A stretch of 64,000 nt of DNA from Pyronema omphalodes (GCA_024516155.1 JAJJXM010000050.1:248001-312000); one strand, 5' to 3'; shown: positions 11,900-25,800, counted from the first letter of the stretch. Numbers and translations are program-made. Notes: generated by a model from the sequence alone, not told the origin.

Positions 11900-14800
11900 C
11901 GTTTTTGATGGTGAAAATGAATGTGACGCAGGTGGGGCGGCGGGAAGTTGAGGCGCGAGGTGGGAGGTATGGATGTATAGAAGTCCATTTATAGGTAGAA
12001 AAATGAAAAGGGTTGTGTAGTATATGCGGTAGAATAATGTGGTTATGGTATTACTAGTATGAAGAGGAAAGGGGAATGAGACCACATGAAGATTTACGCC
12101 CGCAGCAGAAAATGACTCTCCTGTCACAATAAAATGGCCACTGCAACTTCTAAAATCAGTAGTACTCTTCATCAATCTTTTAAATACTTAGTTATATTTC
12201 GTATTCCCCATGAATTTGGCTTCAGCGTAACTTTCATCCTTATCCTCGCTTTCGGCATTTATTTTTGGCCCACGCGGAGAGAGTGACAGATAATGATACA
12301 AAAGCTTAACACGCGACTCGCCCTGTCTGTGCTAGACATCTCAAGCCATTATGATCAAATAAAGATACGCATATCATTCCAGGAAAAAAATATGAAACTG
12401 ACTGGTAGTAGTATCACACCACTAACGTCTGTCTTAATTGACTAGGTGTTATTGACGTATCACGCAGAAGCTATAGTTTAAGTCACAAATTTCTTATTCA
12501 TTGAGTTACATAATTAAACACCAGGTCAAAAAACTTCGCAGATTCTAAATTTTTCGTAAGAACATAAATTATACAGCCCAGCCACCTCGTGAACTGAGCT
12601 TGAAGCGCAGGCACATATCATGAATCTCCAGTTGTTATCGGCTCAGGCGTAATTTTTGGAGGTTTCAAGCAAGAAATATACACTTTTTTTTAGGTTTACC
12701 ACAAGTTGGAAGTGAAAGATATTGGATCTATGGGAGGAACCAAGACAGACGCATAACAAGCGAACAAAGAGTTGAACTCTTGCACGAGTGACAATCAGTG
12801 AGACATACCCGGGAACCTTTAGACAAGATTGACAGATGCAATGGCTTCAATTTATATTGCAATTTTGTATATAATATATCGGGCAGGAACACCTTGCAAT
12901 ATTTTGAGCACTATGCCATGAATAAATCTGAAAGTTCAACAAACAGCACTTTGAGTTGCCGTCATCAGTATCAGAAGTCGAGGCTCTCAAACATCTCAGA
13001 CATTTCACAATACAGTGGCGGTTAACGGTCCGTTTACTCCGGCTCAATTCCGCTGGAATGGATGAATTTTACGTCCGTACCAAGAATCGTTGCGCAAAAA
13101 TCGGTTATTTATATCCACTTCTGCGTTTCATTTATAACCCATTCCGCGGATATCGAGGGTGTCGACCCATGGCTTTTTTTTATCTGAGCATAAAGCTCTA
13201 AACAGACAAATACCACGTATAGCACATTCTCGTGCCCACCAAAAGCCCAGACTTTCTCCACTCTTCTCCAAGCCTTTGTCATGCCAGTGATACATGGAGG
13301 TAATTCCGGCCTTCCTAGTGCCAACTTGATTTCATAATATCTCGGTATCACGGACCGAAATTCCTAGAACCCGTCGTCGGATGAATCCGAGAACCCGCCT
13401 AGCTGGCTTGGTATCCAGGTTTCTGGAGTCCTTTAATAATGTGGGGTATATTGATATTACGGAGAATTCCCAGTAAAAGGAATGAGGGAAATGCCACGTG
13501 TAAACTCTGATCAATAATTTATTGGTGTTATTCAATGATCTCCATGGTTTCTCCAGCTGTTCACCAAGGAGTCAACCCAATGAATCTGTCGTGATAACAC
13601 TGAAGTATTTTTAATTTTGCACTTGGTTATGTATGATACAAGAATTTCAAGCCACATGTTAGCCAAGAAGAATTGATTAACCTTAATCATTCAACTTTCA
13701 AGTTCTCCCTTCCGAGCCTTTCCTCAAATCTGTCCGCCAATCTTCCCCGCCATCTTCCCCACAAAATGTCGGCCAGATCACCACCACTTTGTTTTTTCTG
13801 CTCGCTGGATAATTTTTTAACCGACCTCAAGAGCTTATTTCTTTACCAATTGTATTTTTCCGCGTCGTCGGCGGAGGTTGATTCAAGACCGCGCTAGGCC
13901 GCCAAGTGCGGGGTTACCCGAAAAGATGGTAAAATCAAGGTTCTTACAAGCCACCTGCTAGCGGTGAACATGAGACGATGTAGTCTAATTATCAAGATGA
14001 TGACAGATGCTTATAGTTGATATAAGGCAATGAGCATCGTTTTACCACTCATGATATGTTTTATGTTACAGGTGTACAGTTGAAGATATGTGATCCTCAC
14101 TGTCGGCTCAGGGGGGCGTTGACAGACAGTATCGCAAGTTACCGATAACTCGGGGTTTACCGTATATTTTTGAATAAATTTCGCCGCTCCTGACCGACAA
14201 TTCCCATTGTTAACGTGGATTCATGTGAGCTTCTCCGCCCCCTCATGTCAACCGGAGCGCGGGGAACCTATAATGCCGGAGTTCCAGAACATTGCATATC
14301 TCCATCAGGAAGTTGGATAAGATGTGTTTTAACATTTAGCGTTTGGTGGTATCCGCCCTTGGTATCTATGTACATATGGATGTAAGATTTGTCACTAAAG
14401 AAGCTGTGAGGGTTGCACGATAAACATCGCGCTAAGTATATTTGCGGGGATGGAATTACTAGCCCGGGGTCGCCGCGGGTTTCAGAGTTTCACGACATAC
14501 CCGCTTTGTATGACATCGAATTTTCAATTCTATTACATAGGATGTATCATTCGTGGTGATTAATTCTGTGTGAATAGGATTGTAATTGTGTTATACGAAT
14601 TTCTTTGGGGGATTGTGAAAATGGTGTGTGATACCTGCTACCTGTGAAAGCGACTTTGAACAGACGTTGCTCCTCACCCTCAAACCCCAACCCTCTCCAC
14701 GTTAGAGACGACCGGTCGTACTCGGCTAACGTCAACCGGAAAAATGGGGAGCTGGGCGGTTAGCGTAAGTAACATCAACCGGCATCGCCGGGGATTTGAC

Positions 14801-15951
14801 GTTTTGTTAGTCGTTTAAATACCACGTTGCGGCGAGGAACTAGCAGTCGGGGGGAAGAAACCAAAGTTTAGGGCGCCCCGCTTGATATGCCGATGGTTTT
14901 TACCGTAGGGCGATGTGATTATATTTGATTTTACGTTACACATTCTCAGTGCATAGAAAACGGTTTTTGTAACATCGACATGAATACGGGAAGTTGCAGT
15001 CAACGTGAGTACAGGTGCAATACAAAGTGTCAGCTGGTCATCATGTGAAGGATCATAAATCGCATGGATACGAAGGTTAACTACATTTTTTGCATCTTCT
15101 CATGGATTGTCAAACTGAGATTTCTGGGGCCTCCATTGGGTCCATGAATTTATCAGCTGGGGGATTTCAATAACTACGTTTATAACATGCGGAAAATGAT
15201 GGCGAGGTGGTGATACTCCTAGGATTGCTGGTCGTCCCAACCTCTGCCATGTTAATCCGGGGTAGGCGTACGTATTTACACATTACAGGGTTACTCGCCG
15301 GGCGGATTGGCATACTCCGGAACTGAATCTCAGGCCTAGTCTCGAATGGTCCTCGGAGGAGGCACCGAGATCGGCTGGTGAGACAGAGATTGTACATACA
15401 CTGTGATGCGGTTGTTTATTTTTGCCATTTCTGCGCACACTGTAAGGTTGTGTTTCTGTTGTGATCTTCAGGCGAGTGATACTCGAGATGCGCCAAGGAA
15501 ATATTCAGACCGCAATTCCAATCGTAATTCCAGTGATTCTGCATTCTTTCATTTTCATCGGTTCATCCAGCAAACTTCGGAGTTTGGAAGCCGCATTTGG
15601 TTTCCATGAGGTCATTAATACTCGGCAAGCCATCGGCAAGGCCGCCCATCCCGGCGCCCCATCCATGGCTTCCCCTTGCCTGGCGCGATTCGAAAGTGCG
15701 CCGTACCTTAATTATCCGCACTGCGCTTGTGTCACGGCTGAATCCGAGGTAGCATTGATGCATAACTTCAAGCTGCTAGGCAAGACTGTGGATTTTCTCG
15801 TTAACTTTCAAAATAGTGCTCTCCGTTTTAGGAAACCGATCCGTGCGGTGCGAGACAGCGAATCTCCGGGTGCAAAAAAATGGCAGAGTACAAATATCAG
15901 ACAAATCTCCTGCTGTAGTTTTTGGTTCCCCACGGCGCCTGCTATCCAACA
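11900..15951. other. Gene-free stretch, about 4 kb
   Basis: Divergent intergenic region between the 195-aa gene (-) and the beta-glucosidase (+). All open frames are short and unrecognised. AT-rich patches around 12.4-12.6 kb and 13.6 kb. No transposon signature or tRNA was seen. Confidence 0.5.
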
Positions 15952-18697
15952 ATGAAGCCCTCTCAATTACTGTGTGTGGCCTTGGCCACGTTGGCCGTCG
16001 ATGCCTCCCCTATGATTCAAGAACGCCAGAACGGTGCTTTCGATAGCCCACCTTACTTCCCCTCTCCTAAAGGAGGATGGGTTGCGGATTGGAGTTCAGC
16101 TTACTCTAAGGCCCATGCTCTGGTTAGCCAGATGACTTTGGCTGAGAAGGTTAACATTACTACTTCTGTTGGTTGGTACTGCCAGTTTCATCAGAATTGA
16201 CTCAATTACTGACAGCTTCATAGGATGGTCAATGGGCAGATGTGTTGGTAACACTGGACCTGTCGATCGTCTCGGATTCCCCTCAATCTGTGCTCAGGAC
16301 GGACCTCTTGGTATTCGTTTCGCCGATTTTATCACCGCCTTCCCCGCCGGAATTACTACTGGAGCTACTTGGGTATGTTGTTCTGGATGTGTAGATTTGT
16401 GGCGTCATTCTGATGAAATTAGGATGAGGATCTCATTTACGCCCGTGCGCGTGCCATGGGAGAGGAATCTAAGGCTAAGGGAATTCACGTTCTACTTGGT
16501 CCCGCGGTTGGCCCGCTTGGACGTGCGCCACAGGGTGGACGTAACTGGGAGGGATTTGGATCTGACCCGTACCTCCAGGGAGTTGCGGCTCATTATGCCG
16601 TCAAGGTGCGTTAATTTCATACTTAATTCTTTTGACATGTTCAAGATTCATTTACTAATATTCCGAGAATAGGGAATCCAAGATGCCGGTACCCAGGCCA
16701 CAATCAAGCACTACATTGGAAACGAGCAGGAGCACTTCCGTGGTGATGGATGGAACCACAACACCGTCTCCGCCAACATCGATGACCGAACTCTCCACGA
16801 AGTCTACCTCTGGCCATTTTCTGAGGCCGTCCGTGCCGGAGTTGCCGCCGTAATGTGCTCTTACAACACCATCAACGGCACCTACGGTTGTTCCAACTCC
16901 AAGCTTCTTAACGGAGTCCTCAAGGACGAGCTTGGATTCCAGGGTTATGTCATGGCAGACTGGCTTGCCCAGCGTTCCGGAGTTGAAGACATGCTTTCCG
17001 GGCTTGACCAAACTCAGCCCGGAGATGGAGAGTCTTGGGCCAATGGAAAATCTCTCTGGGGAGACCAGCTTTCTCGTTCCGTTTTGAACAGCTCCGTTCC
17101 TGTCGACAGACTGAACGATGCTGTCACTCGTATCGTCGCCGCCTGGTACCAGCTTGGTCAGGACAAGAATCACCCTCCTGTGTCCTTCTCGTCCTGGACT
17201 ACTAATGACACCGATGTCCTTTACAAGGGAGCTAACACTGGCCCCATCGTGAAGGTCAACGACCACGTCGATGTCCGAGCCAATCATGCCGAGGTTGCCC
17301 GTGCCGTAGCACGAGATGGAATCACCCTTCTCAAGAACAACGGAAACATCCTCCCCTTGAGCCAGAAGGATAAGCTCCGGGTCTTTGGTTCTGACGCCGG
17401 TGGAAACCCTAACGGAGGAAACTCTTGTCCTGACCGTGGCTGCAACAGTGGTGTTCTCGGTATGGGTTGGGGATCCGGAACTGCCGACTACTACCCTGAC
17501 ATTGAGACCCCCATTGCTGCTATCTCCCAGCGTGCCCGCGATGTCCAGTCCATCCTGAAGGACCAGGTTACTGCCGAGGTCACCACCATGGCTGGGGCCA
17601 AGGACGTCAAATGTTTGGTCTTCATCTCCTCCGATGCTGGAGAGGCTTACATCACCGTTGAAGGAAACCAAGGAGACCGTAACGATCTTCACGCATGGCA
17701 CGGAGGAGATGACCTCGTTCTCGGAGTTGCAAATGCTTGCAAGAACACCATTGTTGTTATGCACACCGTCGGACCCATCATCGTCGAAAAGTGGGCCGAC
17801 CACCCTAATGTCAAAGCTATTGTCAACGCTCACTTGCCCGGTCGTGAAGCTGGGCAATCCCTTACCCAGGTTTTGTTCGGTGATGTTTCCCCCTCTGGTC
17901 ATTTGCCATACACCATGGGTAAGCGTCTTGAAGACTGGGGTGCCTCCGTCCAGCTTATCACCACTGGAACTGGAAGAATCGACCAGGAGTATAAGGAGAA
18001 GCTTAACGTTGACTACAAGTGGTTTGACGCCAACAACATCACTCCTCGCTACGAGTTCGGTTTCGGATTGTCCTACACTTCTTTCAAGTACTCTCGTCCT
18101 TCGATCCGTCAGCTTCAGAGCCCTAGCAGACTCCCTCCTACTCCTCCTAAGCGTGGATCCACCCCCACTTACCCCACCGATATCCCCGCTGCTTCAGAGG
18201 TTGCTTGGCCCAAGGAAATCACCACTAGAATCCCCAAGTACATCTACCCCTACCTTGACAACCCCGAGGACGTCAAGGTCGGAAAGTACCCCTACCCGGC
18301 CGGTTACAGCACCACTCCCAAGCCTGCTCCTCTTGCAGGAGGAGCCCAGGGAGGTAACCCCGCTCTATGGGACGTCATCTACGAGGTTTCTTTCAACGTC
18401 AAGAACATCGGAAAGATGACCGGAAAGGCTGTTCCCCAGTTGTACTTGGAGTTCCCTAAGTCTGTTGAGGCTCCTGTCCGTCAACTCAGAGGATTCAAGA
18501 AAATCGAGCTCAAGCGCGGAGAGGAAAAGCAGGTTACTCTTCAGTTGACTAGAAAGGATATTTCTACCTGGGACGTTACCCTTCAGAACTGGGTCGTTCC
18601 TCAGGGAGACTTTGTCGTCAGAATTGGAGAGTCGAGCAGGAGGTTTGTCCTAACTTGCAGCACCCGTGGAGGATGTGACGAGGTTAGAGGACAGTAG
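15952..18697 (+). CDS. Secreted GH3 beta-glucosidase, 858 aa
   Basis: Hydrolyses beta-D-glucosides such as cellobiose outside the cell. Four exons: 15952-16171, 16224-16372, 16423-16605 and 16673-18697; the phases sum to 859 codons. A signal peptide (MKPSQLLCVALATLAVDASP) is followed by the GH3 barrel with GWSMGRCVGNTG, QDGPLGIR, the conserved KHYIGNEQEHFR and the nucleophile Asp280 in GYVMADW. The C-terminal alpha/beta sandwich holds the probable acid/base Glu508 in SDAGEAYITVEGNQGDR; the most C-terminal part (about 730-850) is a fibronectin III-like domain. The length and the Asp280/Glu508 positions fit the Aspergillus BGL1/BglA type. Oddities: intron 1 uses a weak donor (GTTGGT), the only one that keeps the GGW frame, and the acid/base loop reads AGEAY rather than the common SGEGY. 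The last intron has GTGCGT..TAG. Such enzymes are usually cellulose-induced and glucose-repressed, but no clear promoter site was identified. Confidence 0.95.
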
Positions 18698-19184
18698 GAG
18701 ATTAAATTTTGTATGATATAGATGATGGATTGTAATGAATTTTCTTTTGGTTCTTTGTATATGTTAGCAGATATCAACTGTGTGAGGAAAATTTAAAACC
18801 TTGCAATACATGTATTTCATGAATCGTTGACAGTGTTATGCACTCAGTGATGCTGTGCCTTTCGAAATTCAGAGTACATGACATCTAGGAATCGGTTGAT
18901 AGAAGAAACCATGTGGTCAATGGGGCAGAGTCAATTCCCGTACTGAGTTTGCATATGACATCACTCACACTGACAACATCTAACAAAGCAACACACCGCG
19001 TTTGTGATAATCAGAGTACCGTATTATATTAAAGAATAACTCGACCGTCTGTTGGTATTCGTAGTATGCAACGAATACTAGCACATGTGTGGCACCACAC
19101 TCGCTTGTATTACATTATAGATCAAAAATCCTACGACTTTATTTACATGGGTACAAATCTCATTTACTTGACACCTTCTCAACT
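18698..19184. other. Intergenic, beta-glucosidase 3' region to tRNA-Thr
   Basis: Presumed 3' UTR of the beta-glucosidase followed by the 5' flank of the tRNA gene. No further ORF or repeat was recognised. Confidence 0.5.
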
Positions 19185-19256
19185 GCCTGAATGGCCAAGG
19201 GGTAAGGCGTCGCACTTGTAATGCGAAGATCCGTGGTTCAAATCCGCGTTTGGGCA
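19185..19256 (+). tRNA. tRNA-Thr(UGU)
   Basis: 72-nt cloverleaf without intron. The acceptor GCCTGAA pairs with TTTGGGC (two G-U pairs). The D stem is GCC/GGC. The anticodon stem TCGCA/TGCGA closes the loop CTTGTAA, giving anticodon TGT for the Thr codon ACA. The T arm is CGTGG-TTCAAAT-CCGCG and the discriminator base is A. A T-run (CTTTTG) follows within about 5 nt and could end Pol III transcription. Confidence 0.93.
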
Positions 19257-21130
19257 TTCTTTTGTTTTGTCGCAGCAGAGTTTTATGCATTTTTTTCTGT
19301 TCGCTATGCCGTCGAAATGTGATGCGTTGGCGATGCATTGAATGCATCGCGCTAGTGAAGGTGGAGTTTGTTAGTCGGCGCGCGCTCTACTTGTATGTAC
19401 CATTTGCGAGGCTATGAGACTGGAACCGACATCTCGGCTATGTGGTTCGCTTGATTTAGCTTCAAGTGGGTTTATATGTCTAACGGCTTGTGATAGAAAA
19501 TATAATGCAAAATGATCTTTTATGCCCCGCAAGTATGGGGTGGAGTACTATCGTTCCGTTTATTGTATCCTCATTATCCCTCTACGTTCTAGGGATTTGA
19601 TTATCCCCATGAAACTCCCATCGAGATTTTCAGATAATTCGGCGACTGATGGAAATTCTTGTTGGGCATTTAGATGTACAGATACCCCGAGCCCTAATGG
19701 AGTCATCATTTAGACATGGATGGACAACCTCCACTTACCCAGCACAGCAGCGCATGTGTGTTCAAGTTGGTTGTGCATATCAACGCCGCCAACAAAACTT
19801 CACGAAATGGTAATATTCAGTATGTATGGCAAAACTTGGGGATTTTTTGACTTTTTCCGGGGATTTTTCAACTGGATGGGCTTGGATTGGCGTCAACTTG
19901 TGATCAGGTAATAATGAACTTTATCTCATATATGCAACTTAATTTTCGGCGACGAGGTGGGAGTAGGTATACTCAGGGCAATGCGGCATATTTTTTTGTT
20001 TATATTTCTGAGTTTAACTTCGATAACTTTCGTAATCGGGGAAGGATATTCCAGCAGGTAATAATTCGAGTGTCTATTGTGCGTGTATTGAAATGAAAGG
20101 GTGAGAGAGGACAAACAGCAGGCTCTATATGCTCAAAAAAAAAATCACCCGTTACTCTTATATCATCTTAGGCATTTAATAGCCAATTGTGTGTGTTATC
20201 TGCGGCATTTGATATTCGGTCTAGAATTGAGAAGCGGTGATGGACTATGACCCAGTAAGCCAATCATAGTCCATTACTCGGATGTCTCATGACTATGATT
20301 ACTTTTGGAATTTGAAAGTGGTGATAGCGTTAGATATTGCGCCATTTTGGTAAGTTAGGGCAAGTAAAAATGCCTTTAGTATTGCAAGAAAATTAATTCT
20401 GGAAATTTTGGAGCGTTTATCGAACACAGCCAATGCATGCGAACCTCATAGTACATCCCATTGATGGTGGAGTTTCGATGGCATCCGACATTATGGTTTG
20501 TTTTACATGACTGTTAAACTGTTCTAAATTTACCTAATAGTTATATGGTGTTCAGCTGCCAGGGTAAATAAATCATGAATGGCGAATCAATGTCATCACT
20601 AGATTTTCACTAGAGCCACAGCGCTGCGCTGCTGCCTGTAACGTACCTTCTTTTTGAGTTTGAACCCAGGCAGGACTCACAACTGAGCTATAATATTAAG
20701 CTTTTTGTTTAAAAACATAGCAATGTTGTGAAACCATAGTTTGAAGAACACCCTGATTTATGCGACGCTCCTCGACGTTAACGGGCAAAAGCAGAGATTG
20801 CGGTGCAACTCAGAGTTACAAAAAATCAACATACTCTCGTTCTCACAAAGTTCGCAGAGAGCGCTTCAGGTATTTCTCGGGACTCCAAAAAGGTCAATAG
20901 AAACATACCTGGCAAAATTTTAGGCCTTGAATTATCATTTAAGAAAATATATACAAGTTCCGGTACCACAGAACCTCAAGTGGGATATTTTGAGTGATAT
21001 CACATGAAGAGACATTATGACACCCACTACAGGTTTTGTGCACATCATTAAAACTGCTTTGTATATTTACAGTATTCACAAATGTACTACTAATAATATG
21101 TCCTCCCATACTTTCTGGGATATGCCATTC
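19257..21130. other. Gene-free stretch, about 1.9 kb
   Basis: Only short unrecognised frames. Contains the tRNA-like relic at 20656-20690 listed separately and an A-run at about 20136-20145. The right edge is the 3' UTR of the Zn2Cys6 gene. Confidence 0.5.
20656..20690 (-). pseudogene. tRNA- or SINE-like relic with A and B boxes
   Basis: On the minus strand TAGCTCAGTTGTG matches a Pol III A box, and GGTTCAAACTC, about 25 nt after the A-box start, matches a B box. The spacing is about 20 nt shorter than in a tRNA, as if the anticodon arm were missing, and no acceptor stem can be drawn. It may be a decayed tRNA or SINE head, or chance. Confidence 0.25.
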
Positions 21131-22828
21131 TTAGCTCATAATTAAAGTTCCCCCCGGAGTTCCTCTGATAACATCCTCCCAGGTTACCTGCCTTCCATCA
21201 TACAAACCTTGATCCATTCTCTGCCAATGTGCTAATACCGCTTCGTGTGCATCGAACACATTTCCAAAGCCGATACTCTTCTCCATAACCGAAAATCTTT
21301 CATCAACTGCCCTCCTCTCCTCCGGTAACAATGCTCCAAAACCCGCCGCGAAAACGGGGAATATGAGCATGCTCTCCACCAAATCTCCTCGAGGAATAGT
21401 TTCGAGTGCTGTTAAGATATTTGACACAGCCACTCGTACCATCGGATGCCCGATATCGTGTACACTGTCGTCGGCTTGGATAAGATGCAACCGCATAAGC
21501 GCCGCCCACTGCAGCATTATCCCTGCAGCAGTGACTTTTTGATGTAGATGTGGGTCCGAAGTTAATGAGCTACATGCTGCGGGTGTCCATTCTTGGAGTT
21601 GAAGTTCTAGTTCGCCCGCCATGGTACGGAAATTTAGATCTGTTACCGGTGATGTGTAGCGGATATGTCGGACCTGTGCGAGGTGTGAAATATCGGCAAT
21701 GATAGCAAAGAGAGCATGTGCGGTTCCGAATAGTGCGTGTGCGGGTACCATTGCTTCGGCTGGGGGTGGTACATAAAACTGTTGATCTAAGAATGCTGAT
21801 TTGGAGAATGAAAGAGTAGCAATGGCGTCAAAGTATGCAACCGCTATGGCCGTAATTAGTTAAAAACTCAAAATTGGAATAAACGTTACCATACTTTCTA
21901 TCAGAAACTTTACAGAGTCTGGATATGCGGATGGTCCTCCGTGGTCGTTGATGATTGTTACGGCCGCTTCTAGATGCATCGGCCATTTCCGTGACTTTCC
22001 TTCACACACTTCCTGGAGACAGAGGAATAAAACTGCTGCAAGACCCTCCATCGCTGCGTCACTTGTACCGAGCTTGAGTAACTGATTCGCTTGTTTGAGT
22101 GCTTTGTTTTGATACTCGACTGCTGCTAACTCGAAGCTGCTGTGTATGCGTTTTAGGTGAGTGGCGCTAAGGCCTAATAAGGCATTCCGCATTGCTGGTT
22201 GTTGAAGTGCCATGGGGACAAAAAGATTAATAAAAGAGTTGATTTCGTCAGGTACTACCGATAAGGAACGGGATACCACATGTGCATAGTGTTGAAGAAG
22301 ATGTTGTTCTTGTGAGGTGCAGCCATCGTACATACCGAGTGATAATGGAAGATTCTGGTCTCTTCTGTATTGTGGCCTTCGAGAGACTGTTGAAGAGGAT
22401 AAAGATGACTCAGACGAAGATGATGATGACGAAATGGTAGACGAGACTGAGCCTCTTCGGTTTTGTGGTGAACGGGGTATAGGTCGTTGGCAGAATAGTC
22501 CTAGGCGTGTGCAATCCCCACAGACCGGTAGTACTTCATCACATTTCTTTCGCCTGGTATATCTGTCAGACTTGGCAGTACAAACGAATTGCATTGATTT
22601 CTACCGTTGCTTGCAGGTTATGCATCCCGAGCGGGTCCGCTGCACCCGTTTGACTCGACATGTAGTGGTTGGTCTTGTTGTAGATAAGTCTAATGAATTG
22701 ATGTCCAAGGAATCAACTGAATCAACCGGTGGCGGCGGTAGTTGTTCATCTTTGATGTCCGATTCGGTCGATTGCTGTGGTATTGAGATGTCTGTTGTTA
22801 CCGGCGGCTTCTTTTTGGGTCTGCCCAT
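21131..22828 (-). CDS. Zn2Cys6 fungal transcription factor, 531 aa
   Basis: Nuclear DNA-binding regulator; targets unknown. Three exons on the minus strand: 22828-22605, 22553-21895 and 21843-21131; the phases sum to 532 codons. The binuclear zinc cluster is split by intron 1: Cys69, Cys72, Cys79, Cys86, Cys89 and Cys96 give C-x2-C-x6-C-x6-C-x2-C-x6-C. This spacing decides the acceptor (ACCAG at 22554), since the AG a few bases earlier would add three residues and break it. Intron 2 uses donor GTATGG at 21894, which keeps the frame into VAYFDAIATLSF. A Lys/Pro-rich N-terminus and a Ser run (about 105-130) flank the cluster. The rest looks like the helical 'fungal-specific transcription factor' region (QEQHLLQHYAHVVSRSLS; NALLGLSATHLKR). 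No metabolic neighbours point to a pathway. Confidence 0.88.
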
Positions 22829-25800
22829 TGGCTATCCATTGACGTTAGAATAAACTTCTCGAAAATAGTACCCGTCGAAATATCGGCGACGGAAGCACCG
22901 CCTGCAGCGGGAACAAGCGATAATGTGGGGAGTGATCATTAATCGGTGACATGCGGGCTTTTGGGCGACGGAGGGTTTTCGGGGCATACCTTATGAACCC
23001 GTGTAATCGCACATCGGAGCTCCAGTCCTGGCGGCATCCATCAGCAACGGACCGATCAAATGGCTACCAACATCAAGCCATGCATTCATCAACGGCTACC
23101 AACTATTGATTCCACAAGCCATGGAATCCACCCCCTCCACCGTCACAGCCCCTCCTCTCAACATCACACAGAACACTTACTTGTGCATCTCGAACAGGAA
23201 TCCTTTCCCTCGCGGTCGCACACTTGCTTGATCGACGCACAACGGTCGCATGCTCTGAGCTTTGGCGGTGTTCCCATCTTGCTATCTGGTTTTCGATTTC
23301 GTGCGATTGAGACGTATGATTCCGTCGGAGGAGATGATGCTGATCAGGTCGGGCTTCCACACGCAACTGCTCTATTTGTGCAGCAAGACAGCAGAGAGGG
23401 AGTGTTGGGAGCTTCGATGATGGCGTATCTCATTCTTGAGGCCTGACAGCTGCACTACGCAAAGCTGTTTGTACGATAGACGGACGACAACGCGCAGGAT
23501 ATTTTTTCCCGGAGCGGTAAGGCGGGGCGATAGAGCAGTGCAGCGAGTATCGATAAGCTCCAGAAAAGCAAAATGGGACATAATTCATTCGGCGATTTCC
23601 GCAGACCGCCGATCCGCCCGTTTTTACGCGGCGAATATTGCAAATGGCAGGAAATAGCTAGGAAATAGCGAGGAGAGAAGGCCAGACGAAACCACAATAG
23701 AGTCAAGCCCACCAGCCCACCGCGTGCTCGGCGCGGATTCCGCAGGGCTGAATGTGGTGAACCGGATGAGCGGTTTCGCCTATCTAGCGAAGACAGAAAG
23801 CGGAGCTTACGTACGACCCGGCAACCGTCAGCGCGGGAAGGTAAAAGTGCCCGTCGCATGTGGGGAAACATGTATATAATGCGGGGAAGAGCAGTCCAGA
23901 ACCTGCAGAGGAGTTCACCATTAGGTATTCACCGGGCATCCAGATGTCGAAACATGTCTCCATTTCTGATGACAAAACAGTGCATATAGCCAAAACAGCA
24001 ATGCGAACTATACACGAGTGACCTCTAGTGATTGGCCCCACAGCTAAAGTCCGACGCACCAATGGTCCGTGCAGCTTCATCGCCGGCGTTCCCTTAAGGC
24101 GCGAGTCTGATCGTCGACACTATACTAGCTTACCCATGGCACTACGAGTAGATCCTCGGCGGTTCGTACGAAAGGAGGAAGAATAAACGAATTCTTAGAG
24201 GCGGAAAACTCGTGCTAGATTAGAATTCAAGGTGGAGGTTGTCACGATTGACTATGCGTCTTACCAGGCCACCGATCGGACAAAGAAAATACCGAGATCT
24301 CCCTTGATGTATTTCATGGAATAAAGAGCACATTCTCCACAATTCGGTTGACGGAAACCGGCACCAAGCATTTATCAATTTTGTGCGAACGATTGGCAAA
24401 TTTGTTCCACGGATGGTAGTTCAGAGCGGGTGACTACTTATCTGGCGCTCCAGAATCTCCCTCGGTTTATGGATTCGCTTCATGTGTCTGGGGATCCAAG
24501 AATCGGCCAAAAAACCGTTAGAGAGAGCGAGTCACCGACTAATGTACGGCACGCGATGAGCTTGGCGGAAGGCAGCTCTTAGCATTGAAATTCGTCGAGC
24601 CATGGCAGAAACGGAACTTTTTTTTGGAGAAGACACGATTTCTACAATTTCTGTGGTGGCACTGGAGGGTGGTTTAATTTCCATAACTGAGTACCTATCC
24701 CCTCTGCTAGTCCCACGAAAGCTAATTGTAGTAAGACAGGGCCATGCCCAAAATTCAACGGCATTTCCGTTCATATTCGAAGAACAGTACACTCGCATTT
24801 TTCGAAACTTAATTACATTCTCATGCCGCATGGGATTCGGCTTTGTCAATGTACAAGCGAGAATACGAACCGAAGAGATAGATAATGCGGCGGCAAAAAT
24901 TACTTGGCACATCGGGATAATTGCCCCGAATGCTGGATTGCGAAGACGCCAGCCTATCAATCGAACATCCGATATATCACCGAGAATCATTAACTGACGC
25001 CCAATGCGATACCGAAGGACTTGGAAACTATGCCCATGCGTTGGAATCCGATCGTCCGATTATACATTGGCTGTTATCAACCTTCTTTCCAAAGGCCAGC
25101 TAGATATTCAGTAGTGGGGTAATAAGGTTACAAACGCCTCTCGTAATAATACTGGCTTCTATTATCTCAACGTTTTTTGGAAAAGCTACGGTCAGACTTC
25201 GGAATTATACAGCGCACAAGAGCTCTGATACGTTACAATCTCGTCGGCTCACTCGCTATTCTGAATCCGGCCTCATAGTTATGCAGGATTTTTGACAAGA
25301 CAACAAAACCACCGGACGTTACCGAAAAGCCCGCGGTCTCAATCGCAGAAGACCGAAATTGGAGGCGAGGGAATGTAGAAGAATGCAGAAGAATAGTCAA
25401 ACGTAGGCTGTGGATGAGGTCGCGGAATTACGAATTGTTGCCTCAGATAACAACCATTCAGTCGGCGACTGATCTTTTCACGTACCAAGAGTCCAAGACG
25501 AAGATCAACATTCCAAGATTCTAACTCCTACTCTAGCCTACTATGACCAGAGAACCGTGAACTTTCTTTTGAGTCTGCGAACGAGGGATGCCCAGACCTC
25601 GTTCTGTGGGCCGATTGTTCGCTGGATATGACAGAATTCCGGAGATTCACCATATTGAATTTTATTGGCCATAGAAGCACAGAGCAAAATATCTGAGGTG
25701 GACCCGGCTGTGTTTGACGGCTGTGTTGACGGCGTTTAATTCACCAAGAACCTTGGCCAGAACGTCTCTAGACACAGTTCGCACGCAAGCTAAGGCGCAG

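Noticed and set aside
16655..17902. 415-codon open frame antisense to the beta-glucosidase
   Set aside because: It mirrors the codon bias of the GH3 coding strand; the plus strand has catalytic motifs and splicing, the antisense frame has no recognisable domain.
22554..22604. Earlier acceptor (CTGACAG) for intron 1 of the Zn2Cys6 gene
   Set aside because: It would insert three residues between Cys2 and Cys3 of the zinc cluster (C-x9-C); the next AG gives the standard C-x6-C.
24532..24997. Overlapping frames of 152 (-) and 131 (+) codons in a gene-free area
   Set aside because: No domain, no signal or splice-consistent extension, and both strands are equally open, so neither can be preferred.
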